Positions 17,941-26,700 are shown, counted from the first letter of the stretch. The stretch is DNA of 64,000 nt from Acidobacteriota bacterium (GCA_013289685.1 JABCZL010000009.1:124001-188000), one strand, 5' to 3'. Notes: generated by a model from the letters alone, not told the origin. Numbers and translations: made by a program.

Positions 17941-18912
17941 ATGCAACTCACCTACCTCGAAGCCATCCGCCAGGGAATCTGGGAAGAAATGGACCGCGAC
18001 CCCTCCGTCTTCTGCTTAGGCGAAGACATCGGCATCTACGGCGGCGCTTTTAAAGTCACGGATGGATTCATCGACCGCTTCGGCCCCGAGCGCGTCATCG
18101 ATACGCCCATCGCCGAGTCCGCCATCGTCGGCGCGGCCTTCGGAGCGTCGCTTACCGGCATGCGCCCCGTCGCCGAATTTCAGTTCATGGATTTCATCGG
18201 CTGCGCCTTCAATCAAATTTCCAACATGGTGGCGAAGACGCATTACCTCTGGGGCGCGCCCGCTCCGCTCGTTCTTCGCGGTCCCAGCGGCGGATACGTC
18301 CACGGCGGCCCCTTCCACTCGCAGAATCCCGAGATGTGGTTCGTCCACAATCCCGGCCTCAAGGTCATCTGCCCCGCAACGCCCTACGACGCCAAGGGCC
18401 TCATCAAAGCCGCCATCCGCGACAACAATCCCTGCATCTTCTTCGAGCACAAATATCTCTACCGCCGCATCAAAGGCGAAGTCCCCGCGGACGATTACGT
18501 CGTCCCCATCGGCAAAGCGAATATAGTCCGCGAAGGCCGCGACCTCAGCATCGTTACTTACGCGGCCATGGTCCACACCGCCCTCGAAGCCGCCGAGATT
18601 CTCGCCAAAGAAAATATCGACTTAGAAATCCTAGACCTCCGCACCGTCTCCCCGCTAGATCGCGAGGCGATCGCCGCAACCGTAAAGAAGACCAACAAAG
18701 TCATCATCCTCCACGAACACTCCCGCACCGGAGGCCTCGCCGGCGAAATCGCCGCTATCATTAATGAGGAGGTGTTCGACGACCTCGACGGCCCCATCGT
18801 CCGCATCACCGGCCTCGACTCCGCCGTTCCATTCTCCCCTCCGCAGGAACATCACTACCTGCCAAAAGTGGAAGACGTAGTCCGCGAATCCCGCCGCCTG
18901 AAAGCATACTAG
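17941..18912 (+). CDS. pdhB: Pyruvate dehydrogenase E1 beta subunit
   Basis: The 323-residue E1 beta subunit, forming an alpha2beta2 decarboxylase with the upstream gene. Diagnostic stretches are LGEDIGIYGGAFKVTDG, DTPIAESAIVGAAFGASLTG, the EFQFMDFIGCAFNQ region, and RGPSGGYVHGGPFHSQNPE, where histidines contact the TPP site. The C-terminal transketolase domain ends with LREHSRTGG-like sequence (LHEHSRTGGLAGE) and VPFSPPQEHHYLP. Start ATG 17941 follows pdhA by 49 bases. Length and motifs are normal. It is firmly identified as E1 beta, with the same substrate uncertainty as the alpha subunit. Confidence 0.9.
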   Translation: MQLTYLEAIRQGIWEEMDRDPSVFCLGEDIGIYGGAFKVTDGFIDRFGPERVIDTPIAESAIVGAAFGASLTGMRPVAEFQFMDFIGCAFNQISNMVAKTHYLWGAPAPLVLRGPSGGYVHGGPFHSQNPEMWFVHNPGLKVICPATPYDAKGLIKAAIRDNNPCIFFEHKYLYRRIKGEVPADDYVVPIGKANIVREGRDLSIVTYAAMVHTALEAAEILAKENIDLEILDLRTVSPLDREAIAATVKKTNKVIILHEHSRTGGLAGEIAAIINEEVFDDLDGPIVRITGLDSAVPFSPPQEHHYLPKVEDVVRESRRLKAY

Positions 18913-18913
18913 C

Positions 18914-19020
18914 CCACGTAGCGGCGGACGCCTTCGTCCGCCCGCCTTCGTCCGCCCTGTCATCCCGAGCGGAGCAAAACGATGAGCAGCGCGAATCGTT
19001 TTGCGCAGTCGAGGGACCTT
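18914..19020 (+). repeat. Repeat cluster after pdhB, with a family E element
   Basis: A GGCGGACGCCTTCGTCCGCC hairpin (about 18921-18942), then family E element 18958-19019 with core GCAAAACGAT/ATCGTTTTGC (18974-18983 and 18995-19004) and a trailing TTGGTTTTT T-tract. The hairpin plus T-tract could end pdhB transcripts. Confidence 0.75.
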
Positions 19021-19095
19021 GGTTTTTGCTTGTGCGCAGACGCCCCAAACTAGCGCCTCACCCCGCCCATCTGCCACAATACCTTCGGAGGCCCC

Positions 19096-19662
19096 ATGGG
19101 CAAATTCATCCTCGGCGTAATCGTCACGCTCCTCATCCTGATCCTCGGCGGCCTGGGTTTCGCCATGCTCGGATTCGTCCCCACCACCGCCAACGTCGAG
19201 CCTCCACACCTCGAACATCGCTTGGCCACGGGTGCAATGGATGCCTCCATGGAACGCCACGCTCCCCGCGTCAACAACCCGCTCACGCCCACCGATCAGA
19301 ATCTTGAGGACGGCATGAAGCTCTACACCATGAACTGCGCCCTGTGCCACGGAGGCCTCGACCGCAAGCCCTCCACGTTCGCCATGTCGTTCTACCCGCC
19401 TCCGCCAAACCTGATCTCCGATGCGCCCGACGACCCCGAGTGGCACATCTTCTACACCATCCGCACCGGCGTCCGTTACACCGGTATGCCCGCCTGGGAC
19501 AAAACTCTCAGCGAGCAAGACATGTGGAAGATCACCATGCTGCTCTCCCACCTCGATAAACCCCCCCCCGCCGCCCAGGAATACTGGAAAACAAACTTCA
19601 ATCCCGCCCCCACCCCAACCGACGAAAAGAAAGAAGCCGGAGACAAGCACGACCGCCATTAA
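19096..19662 (+). CDS. Membrane-anchored cytochrome c
   Basis: A 188-residue c-type cytochrome. An N-terminal uncleaved-looking helix (ILGVIVTLLILILGGLGFAML, about residues 4-25) would anchor it in the inner membrane with the haem domain in the periplasm. Haem attachment is at CALCHGG (CxxCH, near residue 82), and a distal Met ligand may be in RYTGMPAWDKTLSEQDMWKI, the usual class I arrangement. The C-terminus is Pro/Lys-rich. A GGAGG precedes ATG 19096. It lies on the same strand between pdhB and E2, an unexpected place for an electron-transfer protein. Its redox partner is unknown. Confidence 0.88.
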   Translation: MGKFILGVIVTLLILILGGLGFAMLGFVPTTANVEPPHLEHRLATGAMDASMERHAPRVNNPLTPTDQNLEDGMKLYTMNCALCHGGLDRKPSTFAMSFYPPPPNLISDAPDDPEWHIFYTIRTGVRYTGMPAWDKTLSEQDMWKITMLLSHLDKPPPAAQEYWKTNFNPAPTPTDEKKEAGDKHDRH

Positions 19663-19981
19663 TATGAATTCGTGAAGCCGGGATTCCTTGCAAGCTTGCG
19701 AAGCAGGATTTTCGAAAACAGAGATGAACGATCGCAGCACTGTGGAAAGCGAGACGATAGCAACGGTGGAAGAGCGGGACGATAGCAGCACCGTGGAAGA
19801 GCGGCCCTTCAAGGGCCGCGTGAGGCGGCAGAATTGAAGCGGGCTTCAGCCCCAGTGGTCCGCGACGCCTGAAGTGAATCACGCTTCAACTCGCGTCCCT
19901 CGCATCAACTCACCCAAACGCTATAATATCCATTTGCGTTCGCCCCTCATTCCAACCGTGGGCCGCGCGTGGAAGGAAATC
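19663..19981. repeat. Repeat-rich gap before the E2 gene
   Basis: Holds three imperfect direct copies of a GTGGAAGAGCGGGACGATAGC-like unit (about 19741-19802), a hairpin around CGGCCCTTCAAGGGCCGCG (19802-19820) and GAAGCGGGCTTCAGCCC. A TATAAT at 19922-19927 may be the -10 of a promoter for E2. No coding sequence seen. Confidence 0.7.
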
Positions 19982-21328
19982 ATGCCAACTGACATCATCA
20001 TGCCCCAGATGGGCGAGTCCATCGTCGAGGGCACTATTACCAAGTGGTTGAAGAAGCCCGGCGACAAAGTTCAGCGCGACGAGCCTCTCTTCGAAATCTC
20101 CACCGACAAGGTCGACGCCGAAATTCCCGCTCCCGCCTCCGGCGTTCTGCAGGAAATCAAAGTCACCGAAGGCACCACGGTAAACGTGAACACGGTCGTA
20201 GGAACGATCGCAGTCGACGGCGAAGCCGCCGCCAAGCCCGCCGCCCCAAAGCCCGCGTCCGCAGCCCCGTCCAAGCCCGCTCCCGCCGAGAGTAGCGCCG
20301 GCGTCCCGCCGGCTGTAGCGGGGGCGTCTCGCCCGCGCACTCCGGAACCGCAGGCTCCGTCGCCCGCTCCCGCCGCTCAAGCAGAAGACGAAGAAGAAGC
20401 CCGCTCATCCCCGCTGGTCCGCAAAATCGCCCGCGAACACGGCGTCAGCCTCTCCCAAATCTCCGGCACCGGACTCGGCGGCCGCATCACCAAGCAAGAC
20501 ATCATGTCCTTCATCGAGACCCAGGGATCACAACCCGCTCGCGTCGAGCGCAGCGAGGCGGCGCCGTCACCCAGTTCGCCCACTCCAAGCCCCGCGCCGC
20601 GTCCCGCCGCCCCCGCGCCCTACCCCGGCGACCTCGTCCCCATGACCAACATGCGCAAAATCATCGCCCAGCGCATGATCGAGTCCCGCCGCACCAGCGC
20701 TCACGTGCACTGCATGTACGAAGTGGACTTCACCCGCATCGTCAACCTGCGCGCCAAGCAAAAAGCCGGATTCGAGCAGCGCCACGGCGCCCGGCTCACC
20801 TTCATGCCCTTCTTCGTGCGCGCGGCCGTCATCGCCCTGCAGCAGTGGCCCATCATCAACGCCAGCCTCGAGGGCGACAACATCCGCTATCACCGCCACA
20901 TCAACATGGGCATCGCCGTCGCCCTCGACTGGGGACTCATCGTCCCCGTCCTCAAGAACGCCGGCGACCTCAACTTCCTCGGCCTGCAGCGCGGCATCAC
21001 CGATCTCGGCGAGCGTGCCCGCACCAAGAAACTCAAGCCCGACGACGTCGAGGGTTCCACCTTCACCGTCACCAACCCCGGCCAGTTCGGCGCCGTCTTC
21101 GGACTCCCCATCATCAACCAGCCCAACTCCGCCATCATGGGCGTCGGCGGCATCACCAAGCAGCCCATGGTCATAACCGACAAAGACGGCACCGATTCGA
21201 TCGCGATTCGCTCCGTCGTGCACCTGACTCTCGGCTACGATCACCGCCTCATCGACGGCGCCGTAGCCGACCAGTTCATGGCCTTGGTAAAAAAGAATCT
21301 CGAAACCTGGAGCGAAGAAGTCGGATAG
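19982..21328 (+). CDS. pdhC: Dihydrolipoamide acetyltransferase (E2)
   Basis: Core acyltransferase of the complex. The 448-residue product has an N-terminal lipoyl domain (1-78; the lipoylated Lys is in STDKVD, Lys 43), an Ala/Pro linker, a peripheral-subunit-binding domain (about 141-177, SPLVRKIAREHGVSLSQISG), a second linker, and the catalytic domain (about 215-448) ending with LGYDHRLIDGAVADQF, where His and Asp are catalytic. The first linker contains a translated palindromic repeat (residues about 103-119). Start ATG 19982 follows GGAAGGAAATC. It is separated from pdhB by the cytochrome gene and probably has its own promoter. Confidence 0.92.
   Translation: MPTDIIMPQMGESIVEGTITKWLKKPGDKVQRDEPLFEISTDKVDAEIPAPASGVLQEIKVTEGTTVNVNTVVGTIAVDGEAAAKPAAPKPASAAPSKPAPAESSAGVPPAVAGASRPRTPEPQAPSPAPAAQAEDEEEARSSPLVRKIAREHGVSLSQISGTGLGGRITKQDIMSFIETQGSQPARVERSEAAPSPSSPTPSPAPRPAAPAPYPGDLVPMTNMRKIIAQRMIESRRTSAHVHCMYEVDFTRIVNLRAKQKAGFEQRHGARLTFMPFFVRAAVIALQQWPIINASLEGDNIRYHRHINMGIAVALDWGLIVPVLKNAGDLNFLGLQRGITDLGERARTKKLKPDDVEGSTFTVTNPGQFGAVFGLPIINQPNSAIMGVGGITKQPMVITDKDGTDSIAIRSVVHLTLGYDHRLIDGAVADQFMALVKKNLETWSEEVG
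20290..20340. repeat. Palindromic repeat in the E2 linker (family G)
   Basis: AGCGCCGGCGTCCCGCCGGC followed by TGTAGCGGGGGCGTCTCGCC encodes linker residues SSAGVPPAVAGASRP. The inverse sequence lies at about 46917-46963 between hldE1 and lpxK. Confidence 0.8.
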
Positions 21329-21373
21329 ATTCAAACCTGCCCGCGGGGCGAACCAGGCTTCTGCCATGCCATC

Positions 21374-21661
21374 TCACGGATGGCTAGTCTTCGCAGGCTG
21401 AGTTCCACTTTTCGTCCAGGTCGAAGCATTCATACACTGGACGACTCCGTCGATAATCCCGGAAATTCCCTCTTTGAATTGCTCAGGATTAACGATTTCT
21501 CTCGCTGCGACGGCGTCAGTCATGGCCAGCGCGTTCTCCAAAAAAGACATGGCGGCGTCTTTTTTTTCCGCGCCAGACTTGCCGCCGAACAGCCCCTCGA
21601 TCCCGCTCACCAGAGCCGGGATGAACGCGATTCCTCTCAACAGTTGATCTACAAAATTCAT
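21374..21661 (-). CDS. Small hypothetical protein of the phage-like cassette
   Basis: A 95-residue protein, largely helical: MNFVDQLLRGIAFIPALVSGIEGLFGG at the start, a basic turn, then SFLENALAMTDAVAAREIVNPEQFKEGISGIIDGVV. The N-terminal amphipathic/hydrophobic stretch could contact a membrane. An AAGGAG Shine-Dalgarno lies before ATG 21661. It is the last gene on the minus strand of the 21.4-28.3 kb cassette, downstream of a one-helix membrane protein, a position where phages often keep lysis or accessory genes. No family is recognised; any lysis role is speculation. Confidence 0.6.
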   Translation of the reverse strand: MNFVDQLLRGIAFIPALVSGIEGLFGGKSGAEKKDAAMSFLENALAMTDAVAAREIVNPEQFKEGISGIIDGVVQCMNASTWTKSGTQPAKTSHP

Positions 21662-21806
21662 ATTGTTCTCCTTCTAAAGTGACAAGTGAATTGCACGCAA
21701 CGCTCCGCTTTCCCCTTCAATCTGAACGGGAGGCGTTTGTTACAACTGTGGTTGAGTCTTCACTGCGGAACGAGATCTGCCGCCCGCCGCCCCCTCAGAA
21801 AAAAAA

Positions 21807-22274
21807 CTAGTCACGCGGGGAGATCTTCTTGCTCGCGATGGCTTGCGCCTGAATCAGGGCCTTGATCTCAGTCTGACCCTCTCGCAGTTCTCCGAGCTGA
21901 ACTTCCGTCTTTATCCGGGCTTCCGTATTGATTGCTGCGATTTGCTCCAGGCGCATCACCCGTGCTTTGGTCGTCTCCAGTTCACTGTCTTGTCTCGCGG
22001 TGGTGCGCGCCTCTTGAATCACATATCCGGTCAAGGAGAGCGCAATCGCCCCCAGGGCGATCAGAACCCGGCTGTCGAACTTTAACAATCGTTGATCTTT
22101 GACCGCCTCTAGCTTACGGTCCCATGACTCCTCCAACGACTCCGTCAGACTCTGCATCTCGGCTAACCTGCCGAGCACTTCGAGCTGGAAGTCTTTCGCC
22201 GTATACAGTACCGGCGCAGATTTCTCCGCCACGCCACGATGTCGCTGCCTGCTCTGGAACGTGTCTTCGTTCAT
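21807..22274 (-). CDS. One-helix membrane protein with coiled coil
   Basis: A 155-residue protein overlapping the preceding large gene by 4 bases (ATGA at 22271-22274), so the two are translationally coupled. Residues about 32-62 are helical and charged, one transmembrane helix follows (VLIALGAIALSLTGYVIQEA, about 70-89), and then a long heptad-like helix (DSELETTKARVMRLEQIAAIN to the end). This layout resembles phage-encoded holin-like or tail-accessory membrane proteins. No catalytic motif is visible. Function not assigned. Confidence 0.62.
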   Translation of the reverse strand: MNEDTFQSRQRHRGVAEKSAPVLYTAKDFQLEVLGRLAEMQSLTESLEESWDRKLEAVKDQRLLKFDSRVLIALGAIALSLTGYVIQEARTTARQDSELETTKARVMRLEQIAAINTEARIKTEVQLGELREGQTEIKALIQAQAIASKKISPRD

Positions 22275-25096
22275 AACGGATAATCCACATGCAGCGCCGC
22301 CGCGTATCTTGAATAACGCGGCGGCGAAGAGTTGTCATACAGCCGCAAAAAGTAATCCTCAGTCCGGGCCAACCGCGGCAGGCTGAACGCCTGCGTAGTA
22401 AATCGTCCCAGCAGGTTCCGGTCGTTCGCCACTCCCCAGCCAAAGTTGTGCACCCGAACTTCAATCCCATAACCGCTGCCGGGCGTCATCCCTGCATCCA
22501 CCTGCACCGTCGTCGAACTCACCCCAGTAATCTGCGCGTTCGTCAGGTCCGCCAGATAGTATGACCCAACCTGTGTCGTCGAAAGCCGTACCGGCATACC
22601 CTGCAACGGAACGGTCGTCGCACTCGACGCATCCTGCATCGCCAGCGGCGCCGCCAGGTCATTCGCAAACTCCATGCTATACATCCCACGATCATGCGCC
22701 GGATCGACGACATCAATATTGACCGTCCGCACGATCGCACTGAACGCGGCGTTTCGCGAGGGTATATTCACCGTGAGAGCATCGCCCGGAAAAATGTCAG
22801 CCGCACTGCCCGGCAGAAAATCACTCCACGTTTCATACGTACCCATCCAGGCCAGCCCTCCCGCGTCGTCAAGAATCGCCAGGGCCGCATTCTCGCAATC
22901 CGCCTGCGTGCGTGCGCTCGGAGTTTTCATCGCCCGCACCATCCCTCGTACTCCATCGTCGGTTCCATTCTGCAGGGTCGCCACGCTCGCGCTGTTTTCG
23001 ACGTCCGCCACCGCGCGGCCAAAACCGCGGTAGCTGGCAACGATCAGCGTGTTCAACGGGGGCACATACTGAGGATAGAAATCCAGCGACGTGGAGCTCA
23101 CAATTCCGCACTGTCCCCCGTCCGAAAGAGACCCCACCAGTTGCGTCACGTAACTCGCACCTGCGAGCGCCGTCCGCACTTCTGCAAGCGAGATATGAGT
23201 CACATAGGTGTACGCGATGCTGCACTGCATGCTGGCCACATTCACCAGCGCGTACATACAAAATCCGGGTGCATTCGAAATCACACTGTCAAAGAGCACC
23301 GTCGCCGGCGCCACCATCGTGGCCGGATTTGACGGATCAATATCCTGCAGTTCCAGCACAAATCTCGCGTTCGCCGGCACCGCCGCCCCTCCCCACCCGC
23401 TGCCCGCCGGATGCAACGATGAGTGATAAGTCTCGCCCGCCCGGTACACTTCCATCGAATAGATGTACGTCGTCAAAACGTACCGGTGCCCCGCCGTCGT
23501 CGCCACCACCGGCCCGGTCGCTGATCCATTGATGAGCGCCTGTATGCTCGACCCCGCGCCCGAAGGCGTGACCTGAAATCCCGCCAGGCATCCCGCGACA
23601 GAGATTGCTCCCGCATAAAGCCCGCCCACCACTCCCGTCGACGGCCCCGAAAAACTCACGTCCCCATGTTGCAATTCCAGCGCGCCGCCCAATTCAATCT
23701 GCTCGATGAACTGAACCGAGGTTTGTCCGTCATGCCCCGTTCCCCCGTTCACCTGCAACGTCTGCGCCGTCACTGAAACCGCGGACCCCGGATCGGTCAC
23801 AGTCCAGGTAGCCGGATCCAGCCCCGGCCCCAGATACTGTTCATCGATCAACGCCGGCTTACTCTGCTGAAACGGCTTCTGCGACAAGTAGAATCGCAGG
23901 CTCAGCCCATCGCCCACGAAGTAATCCCGCACATACGCCTGAGGCTCATCCAGACCGATTACGGTGACGTCGTTCACCAGCATCTTTGGACAAGCCAACT
24001 TCAGCCCCGTCGGCGAAAACGTCACATCGCTCTCGTTCAGCGAATAGGCCGCTGCTCCCACCGGAGACAGCACCAGTGCCCCATTCATCGCTCGATAGCT
24101 AGCCCTCGCCGCCAGCGCGATTTCCCCCGCGTGATGCGAAAACTTCTTCTGTGGATTTACCAGGTAAGAAGCCAGCGTATCCACATTCTGCACCGCACTG
24201 GTGTCGAACCCTCCCGGCAGCAGATCCTGCGCCAGTTGCCGCAACGCCGCGCCCGCCGTCCGCTCAACAAAAGGCGCGCGATTCGGCAGTGCCTTCTGAT
24301 CGAGCAGAACTTCATCGCTCTCCGCAACGAGCTCATAGCGGTACACCGCTCCTTGTTCGCCAAACCCTAAATACTCGAACCGCGGAGCCTGCGTCAGATT
24401 TCCCGGCAGCGTCAACGGCCCAGTCAGGGTTCCACCAGCGGTCGGCAAGAAGTTTCCCGCCCCCACATTCGCCACCGATTGATCCACGTAAGCCTTATTC
24501 GCAACCTGGCTCGTGCTCGACGGCGCAGGAACAGTCGGGGCGCTGGCAAAAGTTTTTGTCCCGCTAATCGTCTCCGTGCCAGCGAGGTGCACCACCGCGC
24601 TGTCATTCGCCTTCATCGCCAGCGCAGAATTCACATACTGCATCGAAACCGGCTGCCCCGCCGCCCCCGACCCCGGTGTGGTCCGCACCGCCGCCAGGTT
24701 TGCCGGAGACGTCGTCGGCACCAACCAGAATTCGGTTTTCACCTCGCCCGGCCCGATCTGGTAAACGACCGTGTAATACGATCCCGCCGGAGTTGCCCCA
24801 GCATTCGGCACCAACGCCACGCTGAGCGCGCCATTCGTCCCCAGCGTAACGTTGGTCGTGCCCCCAGCCACCGCCGTCCCACTTGCAGTTACAAACGCCG
24901 GCCACGTGATAATCAGATTCCCCTGCGCCGTGGTTCCATCCGCCAAATACACCGTGTCCGCGACGGTCGTGCTAGCCGGACCACTCTGCGGAACAGGCAC
25001 CGCTCCCGAAGCCGAAACCAGAAAGCCCGAAGCCGCAACCACCGCCAGCACCCAATAAAAAAGCCGCCCGCTAGGGCGGCGGCCCGTGTCCAACAT
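22271..25096 (-). CDS. Large tail-fibre/baseplate-hub-like protein with signal peptide
   Basis: A 941-residue protein. It begins with an export-type sequence (basic DTGRRPSGRLFY, then VLAVVAASGFLVSASGA). Next come a beta-rich domain (YLADGTTAQGNLIITWPAF) and a tail-fibre-type motif (VVHLAGTETISGTKTFASAP followed by NKAYVDQSV and GGTLTGPLTLPG). The long remainder resembles phage tail hub/baseplate proteins (MKTPSARTQADCENAALAIL; PGSAADIFPGDALTVNIPSR). Start ATG 25096 follows GGAGGAGACG. A Sec-type signal on a phage tail-like protein is unusual and suggests a secreted or surface role. A terminator-like hairpin overlaps codons 5-15. No other tail genes accompany it. Exact role unknown. Confidence 0.7.
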   Translation of the reverse strand: MLDTGRRPSGRLFYWVLAVVAASGFLVSASGAVPVPQSGPASTTVADTVYLADGTTAQGNLIITWPAFVTASGTAVAGGTTNVTLGTNGALSVALVPNAGATPAGSYYTVVYQIGPGEVKTEFWLVPTTSPANLAAVRTTPGSGAAGQPVSMQYVNSALAMKANDSAVVHLAGTETISGTKTFASAPTVPAPSSTSQVANKAYVDQSVANVGAGNFLPTAGGTLTGPLTLPGNLTQAPRFEYLGFGEQGAVYRYELVAESDEVLLDQKALPNRAPFVERTAGAALRQLAQDLLPGGFDTSAVQNVDTLASYLVNPQKKFSHHAGEIALAARASYRAMNGALVLSPVGAAAYSLNESDVTFSPTGLKLACPKMLVNDVTVIGLDEPQAYVRDYFVGDGLSLRFYLSQKPFQQSKPALIDEQYLGPGLDPATWTVTDPGSAVSVTAQTLQVNGGTGHDGQTSVQFIEQIELGGALELQHGDVSFSGPSTGVVGGLYAGAISVAGCLAGFQVTPSGAGSSIQALINGSATGPVVATTAGHRYVLTTYIYSMEVYRAGETYHSSLHPAGSGWGGAAVPANARFVLELQDIDPSNPATMVAPATVLFDSVISNAPGFCMYALVNVASMQCSIAYTYVTHISLAEVRTALAGASYVTQLVGSLSDGGQCGIVSSTSLDFYPQYVPPLNTLIVASYRGFGRAVADVENSASVATLQNGTDDGVRGMVRAMKTPSARTQADCENAALAILDDAGGLAWMGTYETWSDFLPGSAADIFPGDALTVNIPSRNAAFSAIVRTVNIDVVDPAHDRGMYSMEFANDLAAPLAMQDASSATTVPLQGMPVRLSTTQVGSYYLADLTNAQITGVSSTTVQVDAGMTPGSGYGIEVRVHNFGWGVANDRNLLGRFTTQAFSLPRLARTEDYFLRLYDNSSPPRYSRYAAALHVDYPL
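25056..25080 (-). terminator. Intrinsic-terminator-like hairpin inside the start of the tail-like gene
   Basis: On the minus strand GCCGCCCTAGCGGGCGGC is followed by TTTTTTATT. This is a textbook Rho-independent terminator, yet it lies within codons 5-15 of the gene starting at 25096. Possible attenuation or antitermination control. Confidence 0.65.
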
Positions 25097-25527
25097 CGTC
25101 TCCTCCGTTCCAATCCCAATATGGCGCGGACACTCCCGTCCGCTGCCGCTTCTTACTTCGGACAGAACCTCTCCCAAAAAACGAGGGGAGCACGCCCCGG
25201 CTCCCCTCGAAACGCCATCACCCATCCAACCATCAGCACCACTCACACCGACAATCAACGAGCTGTCATCCCGACCATCGACGATCTTGTCATCCCGACG
25301 TTTTTGTCATCGACCATCGACGATTTTGTCACCCCGACCATCACGATCTTGTCATCCCAACCATCAACGATTTTGTCATCCCGACTATCGATGATTTTGT
25401 CATCCCGACTATCGATGATTTTGTCATCCCGACCGGAGCTTGGCCTTCCCGAAGGGAAGGGCAAGCGAAGTGGAGGGACCTGCTTTTTCCCGTTGCTACC
25501 GCAAATCGATCAAGCCAAAGGTCCACC
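25097..25527. repeat. Repeat region: 24-bp tandem array and palindromes
   Basis: A family B hairpin (GCGGACACTCCCGTCCGC, about 25126-25143) is followed from about 25250 to 25436 by seven to eight imperfect copies of a 24-bp unit (GTCATCCCGACTATCGATGA plus TTTT). Then comes a full family E element with core CTTGGCCTTCCC/GGGAAGGGCAAG and a trailing T-tract to about 25495. The tandem unit looks like an amplified left flank of family E. No gene seen. Confidence 0.8.
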
Positions 25528-25968
25528 CTACTCCCCCGCCAAAAACTTCTCCACGCTCCGCACATACACATCGGCAAAATCCGCCACCGCGCGCCGCCCC
25601 TCAATCAAGTGCATCGCGTCCTCCAGGCTCCATCCCATCGAGCCCAATACCGCCAAAGCCATCATTGGCGCCCGGTGTACTCCCGCCGCGCAATGAATGA
25701 ACACCTTCGCATCCGGTTCGTCTCGGAATGCCTTCACTACAAAATCTACCCCGCGCCGAAACAGTTCCGCCGGCTTCAGCTCAAAATCGTCGTCCGTCGG
25801 ATTCCACAGCACCTCAATGCCGTAATCCGCCGCCAGGTCCGTGTCATCGAACTCAATCTGCATGTCGATGATGTGCGTAATCCCCTCCCGCTTCACCTTC
25901 TCCATGTTGCCCGAGTTCCAAATCCCACCTCCGACCGCAATCTGGTGGGTCAACCAGGTAATATCCAT
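25528..25968 (-). CDS. Dual-specificity/tyrosine phosphatase-like protein
   Basis: A 146-residue cytosolic phosphatase of the cysteine-based DSP fold. The P-loop VFIHCAAGVHRAP carries the CX5R catalytic motif (Cys nucleophile, Arg phosphate binding) near residue 96. The general acid may be an Asp in the PTDDDFELKP loop upstream. I start at ATG 25968 (MDITWLTHQIAVGGG) because the longer frame to 26094 is translated repeat sequence. It is embedded in the phage-like cassette on the same strand but separated on both sides by repeats. Substrate unknown; phosphotyrosine or another phosphomonoester is possible. Confidence 0.82.
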   Translation of the reverse strand: MDITWLTHQIAVGGGIWNSGNMEKVKREGITHIIDMQIEFDDTDLAADYGIEVLWNPTDDDFELKPAELFRRGVDFVVKAFRDEPDAKVFIHCAAGVHRAPMMALAVLGSMGWSLEDAMHLIEGRRAVADFADVYVRSVEKFLAGE

Positions 25969-25997
25969 CGTCCTATAAGTGCGTCCCTGAATTTTCC

Positions 25998-26204
25998 GGG
26001 TGCCCCACCCTTCTCGCGTCCTTTGCGAGAGGGTGGGGATCTTGACCTTAGCTTTCGGACCCACCCAAACCGCCACCCGTGATTCTCGTTGCACTAGCTC
26101 CGCCTAATTCTACGGCATAGCCGCATGTGGATTTTCCTCCCGACCCGTGAGCAGGAGGGTGCCCCATTTCTCGCGCGTACTTTGCGCGAGAAGTGGGGTT
26201 TTCC
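25998..26204. repeat. Pair of family D palindromic repeats
   Basis: 25998-26040 (GGGTGCCCCACCCTTCTCGC with GCGAGAGGGTGGGG) and 26157-26200 (GTGCCCCATTTCTCGCGCG with CGCGCGAGAAGTGGGG-type arm). The same family is embedded in the M20 peptidase at 33353-33402 and partly present at 35199-35235. Confidence 0.8.
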
Positions 26205-26211
26205 CAATCCC

Positions 26212-26700
26212 TCACGCCACCACCAACTCTCTCCTCTCGCCGCCAGCCTCCGGCCCAGAACCAGAATCAGAATTCTCCGCTTCCTCCGCTGGCTTCGGCG
26301 CCGCCTTCTCCACGGACGTCACCGCCTGCGGCAAGTCTTCTTCATCCCTCACCACCGGTTCCTCAGGAAGGTCCAGCCTGCGCAACAGAGTTTTCGCCAG
26401 GCTCTCTTCATCTGTCGTGGCTTGACTCCCATCCGTCGCCTCCGGGAAAATCTTCGCCATCTCAAACAAGTATTTCACCGTGGCCAGTTGTCCCTTCTTG
26501 CCCTCGTCGATCACTGCCTGGGCCATGGTCCTGGCTTGCGTCTCCACCATCTGCGCGATATCGTTTCGCACACCTGCGGGATTCAGTTCTATCTTGCTCT
26601 TCCTTGAAATCCTCTTTTTCGCGAATTTATGCGTCGTCGTCTTGCTCTTCGACGTTTTCCGGATCACTCCCCCGTACTTGGCTTTCCTCAGATTTGTCAA
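26212..26700 (-). CDS. Hypothetical basic/acidic protein of the phage-like cassette
   Basis: A 162-residue protein with a strongly basic N-terminus (residues 1-40, many Lys/Arg: RKAKYGGVIRKTSKSKTTT), a helical middle (DIAQMVETQARTMAQAVIDE, KYLFEMAKIFPEAT) and an acidic Glu/Pro/Ala-rich tail. Nucleic acid or capsid-type binding is conceivable from composition, as in small terminase or scaffolding proteins, but no family motif is visible. It lies between the phosphatase and the sigma-like gene, on the same strand, after an intrinsic terminator. Function not assigned. Confidence 0.6.
   Translation of the reverse strand: MTNLRKAKYGGVIRKTSKSKTTTHKFAKKRISRKSKIELNPAGVRNDIAQMVETQARTMAQAVIDEGKKGQLATVKYLFEMAKIFPEATDGSQATTDEESLAKTLLRRLDLPEEPVVRDEEDLPQAVTSVEKAAPKPAEEAENSDSGSGPEAGGERRELVVA

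Noticed and set aside
18655..19812. 385-residue ORF opposite pdhB and the cytochrome
   Set aside because: It crosses two real genes and a repeat; Gly/Val/Asp-rich shadow frame.
25250..25436. CRISPR array
   Set aside because: Units are contiguous with no spacers, the repeat unit is imperfect, and it matches the flank of a dispersed intergenic element. No cas genes nearby.
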